Positions 20,801 through 30,060 of a stretch of 64,000 bases of DNA are shown piece after piece. The stretch spans positions 620,001-684,000 of the forward strand of contig NW_020852928.1 in NCBI RefSeq assembly GCF_000972845.2. The letters run 5' to 3'. Both the position numbers and the translations under genes were made by a program. How positions within the stretch are numbered: the first letter of the stretch is position 1; each line of letters starts with the position of its first letter. This DNA is from Larimichthys crocea. Lineage: Eukaryota > Chordata > Actinopteri > Sciaenidae. The notes under the pieces are model-generated. The model saw only the letters and a list, made by a program, of their open reading frames with translations. It was not told the origin of the DNA and made no database searches.

Positions 20801-21351
20801 ATTTATAAGGAATTTTCTGCACACTGAAAAAAGTAGTAGAGGCTCTTTAGATGAAAAAACAATCTATAGATTACATGTGTCTTTACATGTGTTTTTCCTC
20901 GCCACCGTTGCCAAGTGCTTGCTTGTGGTAGAATTGTTGGTCTAATATTATAAAGAGTAAATTCTAGACCTGCTCTGTATGGAAAGTGTCATGAGATAAC
21001 TTTTGTTATGATATGGTGCTAAAATTGAACTAAATTGAAAATAGTGACAAACTATAAAAAAGATGTCAAGACAAGATGTAAATGTCAGTTTTCCTTCTTC
21101 TATCTCTGACTGACAAGAAGTTTTTATTTGTAAAGAAAATCTTTAGTTTAGCTAATGTTTGATATTTGGCACTAAGTAAACACTGCAACACTGACAGCTG
21201 AGGGGAAAGTCATTAGGAATTTGCTGTTTGGTCATGCTACGATTGGAGAAATACCCTTTGACCTAATGGTAGTGCCAGATAAAAATCAGAGGATGACCAA
21301 AGTCATGACTTCATTCTTAAGGTCAAGCAGTCAAATACTATACATATAATA
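20801..21351. other. Intergenic, one interspersed-repeat phrase
   Basis: CTCGCCACCGTTGCCAAGTG at 20897 repeats the phrase at 12050 with few changes. Otherwise nothing is recognised. Confidence 0.35.
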
Positions 21352-21388
21352 CAGTGGATCGCCATGGTTCCATCATGGCGATCCACTG
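21352..21388. other. Perfect 15-bp stem hairpin
   Basis: CAGTGGATCGCCATG (21352-21366), loop GTTCCAT, then its exact reverse complement CATGGCGATCCACTG (21374-21388). No T-tract or gene lies next to it. Confidence 0.9.
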
Positions 21389-21560
21389 CTAGCCACAGCG
21401 GCTACGATAAACACGAGAAATAACACTGCAAAAAACAGAGAATCCATATAACCACGGATCTGCCAAATCCACGAAAATCGTTGTTTCCACACTCCCGGAC
21501 CAGCTCACCTAAAAAGTGGATTACATAACGGATCTGGAAAACTTCATCGACCCATACGAC

Positions 21561-22070
21561 TTTTGTGGAGAAATTGCTGAAGTCAAAGGTCAATGGTGAG
21601 GTCAGGAAGGAAGAAAGTGTTCAGGAGCCTCTGATGTTTTATGCTGTATTATTTATTGACACTTGGCCAAGGAGAATTAGAGACACTTTCAAAGTACATC
21701 AGAAGTGCCTGAGTTGGTCTCACATTCTGCCCAACTCATCCTGGTGGATCGACTTTAAACCCCAAGATAACACCACAAATACTATACGCCCAGAACTAGT
21801 CAAAGAGAATGTTTTTACTCATGGATGTGTTATTTTCAGCATATTCTAGTCTGGAGAAACAGATGTCTGTTTACGCAGATTGGAACATCAATGGCCAGCT
21901 ATCCATTATGTCTAGGAAGGCAGCAACAGGCCTCTTCAACCCTGGCCACCACAGTGTTGAGATAGACTGGCACCTACTGTTCCCAATCAAAGCCAAACAA
22001 CTAATACTGCCGAGGACCTCAAAGCCCACACGTGACCTTGTACAACCTAAGAGTAGAAAATTCCATAACA
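21561..22070. repeat. Solo-LTR-like repeat (older copy)
   Basis: About 510 bp, from TTGTGGAGAAATTGCT to AAATTCCATAACA, homologous throughout to inserts at 35316-35786, 43476-43948 and 50511-50977. Ends are close to TG...CA. The flanks ACGAC and ACTAC are compatible with a diverged 5-bp target duplication. ORFs inside are not conserved between copies, so I treat it as non-coding. Whether it is an LTR or another TG...CA element cannot be proved here. Confidence 0.6.
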
Positions 22071-22164
22071 ACTACCTACACTGCATCATGCCGGCTACCT
22101 CTGCAGCCTCTCCATCCAACCCTACCGGCGAAAAAATAAACCCTGCCAAAAGGAAGAAAACGGA

Positions 22165-22345
22165 CTCACTTGCAATAAGCCATATTTGCCACAAGCAGTA
22201 ACCAAACAAACCAGTTAATGCTTCTGAGTAGATATCAGAGAAACATATGATAAAAAGAGGAGCAGATGTCATTTGAGTCCATTGAACTTTTTGTGGAAAA
22301 GTCGTATCTGACACGTTGTCTGGAATTTCTACAATTTTTTTCCCT
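22165..22345. repeat. Dispersed repeat, copy 2 (pair with 16640-16860)
   Basis: Same orientation and nearly the same sequence as 16640-16860. It lies about 95 bp after the solo LTR. 22346-22680 after it holds a short GA run and no recognisable gene. Confidence 0.8.
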
Positions 22346-22680
22346 GCAGTAACAGAGAGAGAGAGAGTAACAGAACATACAAATAATAATAATTAAAAGA
22401 GCTGTCATACTCTTAATGCACAATCTACTGTTAATCTGGCAATCCCTTGTGTTCTCTCAGTTGCACCCCATCTACCCAGAGTCATACAAATGGTCATGCT
22501 CTCCTACTTTTTTACTTGTTATTGTCTGTGTATCTATGTCTCTCATGATGAAATCATTTTGTTTTGTCTATGATTATCTGTCATTTGTGCTGTGTCCCAT
22601 TACCCTGTCTGCTCATCTGATCACATCATTCTTGATTCTTAGTACTATTACCTCTTAGATTTAGTTAGTTAGTTTTTTCA

Positions 22681-22697
22681 TGGTCCTTCAAGCCGGA
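22681..22697 (+). promoter_or_regulatory. Primer-binding-site-like sequence (BEL)
   Basis: TGGTCCTTCAAGCCGGA begins with TGG and follows a CA dinucleotide, 20 bp before the gag start. It resembles the leader of fish BEL elements, by memory of wording. The primer tRNA is not assigned. Confidence 0.4.
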
Positions 22698-22716
22698 GCA
22701 ACATCCATGCTGGAAA

Positions 22717-24120
22717 ATGGATCCACAAGCCGTTCTGCCTCATGATGGGAGAGAGCTAGGAGCAAGGCCTCGGCGTAAAGTAATGCCTCCCAGATACCTG
22801 CAAGACTATCAGACTGAACTGTACGGTAGGCCACCTCATCAACCACAGGAAAGGGCAGAGCCTGTATCAAAGACTGCTGAAACTGCCCTGCTAAAGCAAG
22901 AAGTTGCCCAACTAAAAGGTATAGTTCATGACTTGATGGACAGGGTTCAGCAGTATGAGCAGAGCTACTCAGAGGAACACTCTGAAGAGGAACACAATGA
23001 GGAGGCCCAACAAGCACCATATGGAGCTAACCACCCACTACCTATTGATAAAGGCCCTCAATGTGAGAAAGCACTGTCTGAACCTAACCTGTCTAAATCA
23101 GCACCTGCTTTACACTCTGGTGGAAAAGTTTCCCAGTCAGCTCAGACACTTTTCCATTGTGGCCATCAGATGTCTACCCCCTTACAACTCGAACATAACA
23201 GACCTGTTTCAGCTCCACTTGTGAGATCTGACCCACATATGCATAAAGCCCCTAGCCCATTACCTTCAGCTGCAGCCGTTTATATACCACCTCTGAGCTC
23301 CGCTGTAACAGTTTCGGAGCCACTAAATTCAGTGTTATGTCATGCCACTTCTAGCCATGCACCTGTGACTCAGCCGCACTGGTATCAAGTAAGTCCTCAC
23401 CCTTTTCCTCAAGTACCAGTGCCAGCTCGCACGGCACCAGCCACCTTGACCAATGTTTCTTCTCATTATGTATATTCCACAGCAACATCCCAGAGCAGCA
23501 GCTCAGTGCCCATGAGTTATCACGATCATACTCAGCTGCCATCGCATGCAGTGCAACCTCCACCAGTCACTGCCCCACAAGCAGTAGCAACTAGCTCACA
23601 ACCCTTTCCTCACCCGGGCAATGTTGCTCCCTACCAGTTCCCTTACATGCCTCCTCAGCTCACACAGCAGCCTCAAGCCCAAGGTTTTGTGACTCAACCC
23701 GCTCCAGTTTCATATGCCTCACACTTCAATGGATCTTTCCCTCTTCCCAATCTGATCTTCTCTCTACCTGTAGCTCCTGTGCAGCAAACTGTGAGTTCCA
23801 GGTATTCAACACGAGTGGAGGGACCCTCATTCCCTCATTTCATCCATGATGACCCTCATGAATTTATAATGTTAAAAATGGCTTTAGCAAACCTGTTACC
23901 AGCTGATGAACCTGAGCTGTATAAATTCCATATCCTGCTTGATCATTTACAGCTTCCTTATCAGCCTCAATCCCAGAGGCAATTCCCCTGTGCATATTGT
24001 ACATCAACAGCCCACTACCTCCTTCCTGAGCCCATTCTAGGCCCCTCCCTGCTTGGAGTTATGCTTAGTTTCCGCCAGCATAGGGTGGCTATAAGTGGCG
24101 ATATAAAAGGAACCAAGTGA
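22717..24120 (+). CDS. BEL/Pao gag fused in frame to an RT fragment
   Basis: 467 residues from MDPQAVLPHDGREL. Residues 1-90 are basic, then coiled-coil-like (TALLKQEVAQLKGIVHDLMD). Residues 90-340 are a long Pro/Ser/Gln-rich low-complexity region. About 360-410 is capsid-like (YSTRVEGPSFPHFIHDDPHE, FIMLKMALANLL). The last 30 residues switch to pol: LGPSLLGVMLSFRQH and VAISGDIKG, which is RT motif A with its catalytic Asp. A deletion has thus removed the gag C-terminus, protease and RT fingers. The frame then stops at TGA (24118-24120), while RT continues at once in another frame (NQVRLLPEDK). Confidence 0.75.
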   Translation: MDPQAVLPHDGRELGARPRRKVMPPRYLQDYQTELYGRPPHQPQERAEPVSKTAETALLKQEVAQLKGIVHDLMDRVQQYEQSYSEEHSEEEHNEEAQQAPYGANHPLPIDKGPQCEKALSEPNLSKSAPALHSGGKVSQSAQTLFHCGHQMSTPLQLEHNRPVSAPLVRSDPHMHKAPSPLPSAAAVYIPPLSSAVTVSEPLNSVLCHATSSHAPVTQPHWYQVSPHPFPQVPVPARTAPATLTNVSSHYVYSTATSQSSSSVPMSYHDHTQLPSHAVQPPPVTAPQAVATSSQPFPHPGNVAPYQFPYMPPQLTQQPQAQGFVTQPAPVSYASHFNGSFPLPNLIFSLPVAPVQQTVSSRYSTRVEGPSFPHFIHDDPHEFIMLKMALANLLPADEPELYKFHILLDHLQLPYQPQSQRQFPCAYCTSTAHYLLPEPILGPSLLGVMLSFRQHRVAISGDIKGTK

Positions 24121-25075
24121 GGCTGTTACCTGAAGATAAACATCTTCTGAGATTCCTGTGGCGTGATCTAAAACACAAAGAAACACCAACAGTCTATGAA
24201 TGGCAAGTGCTCCTCTTTGGAACCACCTGCAGCCCCTGCTTCACACTCCAGAAACATGTGCAGCATCATAGTAGAGGAAATCAGGATTCCTTGAGTCATT
24301 CTATGTTGACAATTGCCTCAGATCCATTCATTGCCCCGATCAAGCTAAGAAGGTCCTCCTAAATCTACGCAGTGTCTTATCTTCTGGTGGATTTGAGATC
24401 AGACAATGGGCTAGCAACTTTCCACCTGTTGTTGACCATTTACCATCAGCCGCCAGATCAGACACTGCTGAGCTCTGGTTAAATCATAACCAGACTGATC
24501 CTGTAGAGGGTGCTTTAGGGCTGCGTTGGCACTGTTTCAGACACCCTAGGTTATAGACATAGACCTTATACACTATAAGACCCTAACCCTGAGAAATGTT
24601 TATAAAGTATTGGCTTCACAGTATGACCCCCTGGATACCCATTCACCACCAGGGCCAAAGTCTTACTCCAACAGCTATGGGCCAGCAAAAAACAATGGGA
24701 CCAGCCGATACCTACAGGAGACCTCCAAAAGGCCTGGGAAGAGTGGGAGAGTGAACTCACAACACTAGCGCACGTCTCCATTCCCAGGTGGTATGAAGGC
24801 AGCCCTCACACCTCGCCCTCTAGTGGAGCAGATAGAGAGCTGCATATCTTCTGTGATGCATCTAAGAGGGTTTATGGGTCAGTGGCATACATGAAAACAA
24901 CAAATCAGAGGGGGAAGACTAACATCTCATTGGTCATGGCCAGATCACGTGTAGCTCCGCTAAAGCAACTGACCATACCCTGCTTGGAATTGTCTGCAGC
25001 CTTAACAGGAGCTCAGTACAAGCCCTTTGTTGCCAACAGGATTGCAGAGATACTTGACTTAACCTCAGCAGATGA
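24112..25075 (+). pseudogene. BEL/Pao RT C-terminal part and RNase H (frameshifted)
   Basis: Pieces in several frames read RLLPEDKHLLRFLWRDL, YEWQVLLFGTTCSPC (24200), then the FYVDNC-type active-site block (near 24300, in a shifted frame) and GGFEIRQWASNFP (24385). These are BEL RT palm and thumb blocks. The RNase H region follows with FCDASKRVYGSVAYMK (24855, Asp-Ala-Ser block) and MARSRVAPLKQLTIPCLELS (24936). Stops near 24575-24610 and frame changes make it non-functional. It links the gag-RT fusion ORF to integrase. Confidence 0.75.
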
Positions 25076-26197
25076 ATGGAGGATTATAATGAACGTCTTC
25101 ACCATCCAGGACCTGACAGAGTGTTCGCTGAGATCCGGCAGACATACTGGATTCTGCGGGGTAGACACGCCATCAAAAAGCATCAGTGGGCATGTAATGA
25201 ATGCAGAAAATGGCGTGGTAAACCTGCCTGTCCTAAGATGGCTGACCTTCCTCCCTCCAGACTAAGATTGTGGAAACCCCCTTTCTGGTCAATAGTAGTG
25301 GACTGCTTCGGCCCCCTGCATGTCAAAGTGGGGCGCCAGGTGGATAAAAGATGGGGAATATTATTCAAATGCATGACCACCAGATGCACCCACATAGAAA
25401 TCTTGACCAGTCTTGACACTGACAGTTTCCTTATGTCCCTCAGGCGTTTTGTGGCTCGTAGAGGACGTCCCTATGAGCTCCTCTCTGACTGTGGAACCAA
25501 CTTCAGAGGAGGGGCTGCAGAACTGAGGGATGCATTCACTGCCATGAACCCAAACCTGAAACAACAGCTAAGTCAGTATCAAATACAATTTAACTTCAAT
25601 CCACCGAATGCCCCTCATTTTGAAGGACTGTGGGAGAGAGAAATAAGGTCTGTTAAAGCTGCTCTCAGAGTGACAGTAGGAAGCCAGACTGTCTCAGAGG
25701 AAGTCCTCCACACAGTATTAATTGAGATAGAAGGCATATTAAATTCAAAACTACTTGGCTCTCTACTTGGCACTCCAAATATCCTGCTCATGGGGCGGCG
25801 AGACACGTCTCTCCCCCAAGCTATGTATGCTGACACCAGTCTGCTGGGGAGGAGAAGATGGAGACACAGCCAGGTAATGGCCGACAGGTTCTGGTCCTGC
25901 TTCATCAAGAGCTACCTGCCTAACCTACAGGTGCGTGGTAAATGGCAGAAAGACGCTAAGGAGCTGACTGAAGGCACTGTGGTACTAGTGATGGACTCTC
26001 AGCTACCTAGAGGTATGTGGCCAGTAGGGAGAGTGACAGGCACATTTCCTGGTCATGATGGAAGAACCAGAACTGTGGAAGTCACGTATGGGGGGAAGAC
26101 TTACATCAGACCTGTGACCAAGCTTATAGTTCTCCCACCAGTTGAATCAGACTCTGACAATTGTGATTTATTAATCAAATTCACATGTACCATTTGA
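25076..26197 (+). CDS. BEL/Pao integrase with C-terminal domain
   Basis: A 373-residue open frame with no break. Residues 9-43 form the HHCC zinc segment (LHHPG...C40-x2-C43). The catalytic core shows Asp76 (VDCFGPL), Asp138 (SDCGTNF) and Glu183 (HFEGLWEREI), the D-D-E set of retroviral-type integrases. Residues about 255-355 are the C-terminal domain usual in BEL/Pao pol (RGKW, GTVVLVMD, LPRGMWPVGRVTGTFPG). It inserts element cDNA into the genome. The true protein is part of a larger pol; the ATG at 25076 is merely the first Met of the open stretch. This is the best-preserved part of the element and ends just before the polypurine tract. Confidence 0.85.
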   Translation: MEDYNERLHHPGPDRVFAEIRQTYWILRGRHAIKKHQWACNECRKWRGKPACPKMADLPPSRLRLWKPPFWSIVVDCFGPLHVKVGRQVDKRWGILFKCMTTRCTHIEILTSLDTDSFLMSLRRFVARRGRPYELLSDCGTNFRGGAAELRDAFTAMNPNLKQQLSQYQIQFNFNPPNAPHFEGLWEREIRSVKAALRVTVGSQTVSEEVLHTVLIEIEGILNSKLLGSLLGTPNILLMGRRDTSLPQAMYADTSLLGRRRWRHSQVMADRFWSCFIKSYLPNLQVRGKWQKDAKELTEGTVVLVMDSQLPRGMWPVGRVTGTFPGHDGRTRTVEVTYGGKTYIRPVTKLIVLPPVESDSDNCDLLIKFTCTI

Positions 26198-26206
26198 AGG
26201 GGCGGC

Positions 26207-26469
26207 TGTTGAAAATCACAAGACTCCACCCTGCCAAGAAGACCACACCTTCCATCGCCACTACCTAAGGTTTTGGACAGCCATCTCTCTCTTTTTCCCT
26301 CCACTGCAGAACAAAGGACACACCGGCTGCACCTTTCGTCTCTCTTATTGTGGATGTATTAAGTTATATGAAACCATCCACCTCCTTATGTTCATCTTCT
26401 TTTGTTTATTGAAAATAAATTACATTGAACGGCTCACTGGATCCTGGGTGTTTGAATGTCCACACCACA
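26207..26469 (+). repeat. BEL/Pao 3' LTR
   Basis: Starts TGTTGAAAATCACAAGACTC after the polypurine GAAGGGGCGGC, has a poly(A)-signal-like AATAAATTAC near 26413, and probably ends at CCACACCACA (26469). The right end is set only by the CA rule, because no partner LTR is present. Confidence 0.55.
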
Positions 26470-26479
26470 TTGGATGTTC

Positions 26480-27014
26480 CTAGATGTAACCTAGAAAACA
26501 AGATAAAAATACTAACAGGCAAACAATCCCTCAGAACAGCCATGGCAAGAATTACAAACCCTTAAATTTCAACTACAAAATATACTGAGAAAACTGAATT
26601 CCTCCTCCAACAGCTAAGGTATAACAATTATGAACAAAACAATAAATCAAAGAAAAATTCTTAGCAAATCTAATTCACCATAACAAAGAGAAAACTCTCA
26701 TAACAACAATAAGGAATTCAGCAGGGAATTACACGCAATCTCCCCAAGCAATAAATGAAGCATTCCAAACTTTTTACCATAACCTATATTTATCTGAAAA
26801 TAATCCCGATCCATCAATAATCCGAGCATTTTTAGACAATTTGTTATTACCACAAACTACAATAGATCAAGCCAAACTCATAGATGTCCCGCTAACAACT
26901 GATGAATTACATAAAGCTTTCATGTAGATGCCTAATAACAAAGCACCAGGACCAGATGGATTCCCTGCTGAATTTCTGGCAGATACTAAACCCACTTTTT
27001 ATGAAAATGATAAC
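26480..27014 (+). pseudogene. L1-type LINE ORF2 fragment
   Basis: The plus strand reads L1-like text in broken frames: NRALITTIRNSAGNY-type linker, FQTFYHNLYLSENNPDP, LPQTTIDQAKLIDVPLTTDE, ELHKAFM (stop) and MPNNKAPGPDGFPAEFL, the last being the conserved block before RT motif 1. It ends abruptly at the gypsy LTR (27015). The homologous RT region at 32440-33840 may be part of the same LINE, but its 5' boundary does not continue exactly from here. Confidence 0.7.
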
Positions 27015-27124
27015 TGTAACATATTGGAGTCAAGGAGGAGCCATCTTGAATCAGGCTGAACAGTGTTTGCTACAGATCTTGTAACCATATAGCACCACCT
27101 AGTGGTGACTCCAGTACTACAACA
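27015..27124 (-). repeat. 3' LTR of the short-LTR gypsy element
   Basis: 110 bp, starting TGTTGTAGTACTGGAGTCAC on the minus strand and ending CCAATATGTTACA. Compared with the 5' LTR at 32051-32187 it lacks about 27 bp (CTTGCGCAGCTTCAACATGT region). Between it and integrase (27125-27393) lies a T/C-rich 3' untranslated stretch. Confidence 0.8.
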
Positions 27125-27393
27125 TAATACATGACATCTCCCTTTCTTTAGCTTTTTTTTTCTTCTTCTTCTTCTCTTTCATCAATAAACAGGTTAGAAC
27201 TTAACAGCACACATTTCTGCTTTCTTCACTTAATAAAACACATTTCTTTTCTTTTTTTTTAAACACAATTCTTCTCAAATAAAACAAATTTGAACTCAAC
27301 ACAGTTTCTGTTATTATTCCTTGTACCTCAAAGGAACTCCTATTGGTCTACCAAAAGTTTTTCACAAGCAGTGTTCACAGTCTCTGTTAGCAC

Positions 27394-28182
27394 TCATGAC
27401 TTTGGTGTTTGTGGAGGAGACCTTACAGGCATGTGACTTTCTTGGTAGTCCATTTTATCTGCTTCAGTCCCTGCCAACTGCTGTCCACTCTCCATCAGTG
27501 GCAATGAGTCGTTAACACCTTCCACTTTCTCATGTTGTGTTTGTTGTGGAGAACTTGGCATTTCTTTGGTTTTCAGAATGTGTCTCCTGTTTCTTCTGTA
27601 GATTTGCTCGTTGTCAGTCTGTACAATGTACGACCGTGGTTGATCATGTCTTTTCAGTATGACAGCAGGTTGCCAATGTTTTTGCTGTCTGATTCTCACT
27701 CTTTCTCCTATGTCCACCAGGGGATGTTTCCTTGTTCCACGGTCAAAGTAGCATCTCTGCTTCTCTTGTCTGTTCATCAGTCTGCTCCGTACATGTCTGT
27801 ACATACCTGGCTTTAACAAGTTCTTTGACACAGGTATTTTAGTTTTCAGCCGCCTTCCCATAAGGAGCTGTGCAGGGGAATATAATAATAATAATAGCTC
27901 TCCTGAGCTTTTTTCCAGCAGATTTTTCACTGTTTGAATGGCTCGTTTGGCCTGTCCGTTTGACTGTGGAAACTCTGGACTTGATGTTGTGTGTTTGAAC
28001 TCCCAGGTGGTCGCAAAGTTTCGCATTTCCGCACTTATCAGCTGAGTCCCGTTGTCAGAAAACAGTTCATCCGGCACACCATGTCTGTCAAAAATAGACT
28101 TGAGTGCTGTAATGATGTGTTTACTTGTAGTACCACTTAGTTTTGAAATCTCTGGGTATTTTGAGTAGTAATCGACACACAT
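27394..28182 (-). pseudogene. Gypsy integrase core and tail, catalytic Glu replaced by Lys
   Basis: 262 open residues. The core has FDRHGVPDELFSDNGTQL with catalytic Asp43, and PQSNGQAKRAIQTVK where the DD35E glutamate is expected. Residue 79 is Lys (AAA) instead of Glu, exactly 35 residues after Asp43. The first Asp (GIDLF) is in the upstream frame. The tail has QLLMGRRLKTKIP, DIGERVRIRQQKHWQPAVIL and SYIVQTDNEQIYRRNRRHI, typical of integrase C-termini. The frame to its right (28199) is offset by a small indel. Catalysis should be abolished even if the frame were whole. Confidence 0.85.
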
Positions 28183-28198
28183 GATGTACTCAGCATTG

Positions 28199-28868
28199 TT
28201 ACAAATGGAAGAGATCTATTCCAACTTTAAACCAGGCTCTTGAAGGAACCTGATGTGGTATCAAGGGCTCTCTCGGATTGTTGTTTTTATGTTTGTTGCA
28301 CATTGCACATTTCTGCACAACTTCTTCAATTTGTTTTGCCATTCCTGGCCAAAACAGGATGTCTCTTGCTCTTTCTTTACACTTCACAATTCCCATATGT
28401 GCTTCGTGAATTTTTTCGAGCATCTCCTCTCTCATCTTGGTAGGAACAACCAGTTTGGAGTTTTTGAACAGTAGACCATCCGAAAACGTCAGCTCCTCTC
28501 TGAAAGTCCAGTACTTTTGGATTGTCTTTGGAACTTGGCTCCGTGAGTCAGGCCATCCATTTTGCACTGCTTGTCTGACTAGACAAAGTTCCTCATCCTC
28601 TTTTGTTGCATTTTTGAACTGCTGACTTTTTTCTTCTGACACAGGCAACTGTTGGACTACGTAGCTCACATCCAGCTCGTCTTCTTGTCCATCCTGTGTA
28701 GTGTGTCTCAAACTGGCTCTGCTTAACGCATCTGCAATGTGCATTTCTTTACCAGGTTTGTATGTCATGTGCAGGTTGTATTTCTGTAGTTTCATTAACA
28801 TTTTGGCTTTTTAAATATAGTCTCCAATGGTTTGTGATCCGACTCAACTTGAACACATCTTCCAAACA
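28199..28868 (-). pseudogene. Gypsy RNase H C-terminus and integrase zinc domain
   Basis: Minus strand: LFGRCVQVESDHKPLE (28868-28820, broken), then the 28801-28199 frame with MLMKLQKYNLHMTYKPGKEM and HIADALSRAS (end of RNase H/tether), a linker, and the HHCC zinc domain (EAHMGIVKCKERARDILFWP, then CAMC). It ends with FKVGIDLFHL, holding the first catalytic Asp of integrase. It is separated from the rest of RNase H by the 848-bp insertion immediately to the right. Confidence 0.8.
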
Positions 28869-28870
28869 AG

Positions 28871-29718
28871 TTGTAGCGGGTCAACTACAAAGTATGCTGG
28901 GGTGCCAGTCAGAGTCAAGTAAAAAAAAAATAAAAAATAAATAAATAAATAAATAAAACAGAACAAAAATAATGCAGTCAACCCACACAAAAATAATAAC
29001 CAGGTAGATTAGCGCAGCAATAATAAAGCAATTAACACACCAGCAAGGTGATTTTCAGAAGGTGTATATATTTTTCTTCAAGGCCTGAATAACCAAAGAA
29101 ACAAAAGAGTTCAGTTCCTTCCTTATTTGGGAACCGTCCATTCCAGGATTTTGCAAATCCCACAGTCCAGTCCAGGCATGCACAAACAAAACAAAAAATC
29201 CGCTCTGGGTTTTACCGCGGACACCCACACAAAATAAGGAAATAACTCAAAATAAACCAGCGTCTCTCGTCACGGTGCAGTACACAAAACAAAAGGAAAA
29301 TAACAACAACAACAAAAAAAAAGTACAACGGGTACTCACTGTACCGAAGTTTTAAAGTAAATATGTCAGTCTGTCAGTTGGTCGGTCTTCTCCACCGGAA
29401 CCGGCACCTCCTGACGCTTGAAACAGCTGATCCCAATCAAAGAAATACACAATCCAATCCAGGGCCGACAACAACGCTATTCACTTTTCCTTCGCGACTC
29501 TCTGGACTCTCTCCTCTTCCTACCTCTCCTCACCGGTGACTTGCACCTATCCTAAATACTTTTCCTGGAGGACGGATTCAAACTGCGCGGGATGCGGTGG
29601 TTTACTTCCATTGGAGTAGGCGCTGACTGTGGGTGGATGACAGGGGATGCCATGGATGGAGGTGTGTTTGAATGAAAAGGGTGTGTAGCAATGTGATTCG
29701 GACTGTGCAGCGCTACAA
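28871..29718. mobile_element. 848-bp non-autonomous insertion in gypsy RNase H
   Basis: RNase H reads FHQY up to 29719 and resumes with LFGRCV at 28870, so this segment is an insertion. Its ends are inverted: TTGTAGCG (28871) and CGCTACAA (29711-29718). AG is present on both sides and the rejoined site AACAAGTACTG restores the frame, which suggests a 2-bp (or 3-bp AAG) target duplication. It contains an A-rich (AAAT)n stretch (28921-28961) and no credible ORF. The superfamily is not assigned. Confidence 0.7.
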
Positions 29719-30060
29719 AGTACTGATGAAACTTTTCACACCCACACACGATTGCCAACAGCTCTTTTTCTATTTGAGCATATCTTTGCTCGCACTCTGT
29801 TAGTGTCCTAGAGCCGTATGCCACAGGATGTTGTTCTTGTAGGATCACTGCTCCCAGTCCACCTGAACTAGCATCAACTGACAGTGTGACAGGTTCTCCC
29901 CATCATAATATTGTAACACAGGAGTGTTACTTACCAGTTCCTGCAGTCGTGTGAAGCTTTTCTGTTGTTTGGAATGAATTTTCCTAAGTACTGCACCATG
30001 CCCATAAATCTCTGAAGCTCTGTTTTGTCTTTTGGCTGAGGGATTTCTTGTATGGCTCAC
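29719..30060 (-). pseudogene. Gypsy RNase H N-terminal part (frameshifted)
   Basis: The 29848-29552 frame begins MILQEQHPVAYGSRTLTECE with EQRYAQIEKELLAIVCGCEK, classic RNase H blocks. Residues beyond FHQY (left of 29719) are translation of the inserted element. The 30060-29845 frame holds the connecting region in the wrong frames. It follows RT directly. Confidence 0.8.

Larger units (their letters stand above)
22681..26469 (+). mobile_element. BEL/Pao-type LTR retrotransposon, internally deleted
   Basis: From left to right: primer-binding-like TGGTCCTTCAAGCCGGA (22681), gag fused to RT (22717-24120), RT/RNase H remnant (24117-25075), integrase with C-terminal domain (25076-26197), polypurine GAAGGGGCGGC, and a 3' LTR starting TGTTGAAAATCAC (26207). 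No matching 5' LTR is found upstream of 22681. PR and the RT N-terminus are deleted. The RT wording (TVYEWQVLLFGTTCSPC) and integrase wording (CNECRKWRG, DCFGPL, SDCGTNF) are BEL/Pao. Confidence 0.85.

Noticed and set aside
21565..22201. ORFs of 94 and 130 residues in the solo-LTR-like repeat
   Set aside because: The frames are not conserved in the other copies of the same repeat (35316, 43476 and 50511), so they are unlikely to be coding.
22416..22658. 80-residue plus ORF upstream of BEL
   Set aside because: Hydrophobic low-complexity text, no motif and no supported relation to the element.
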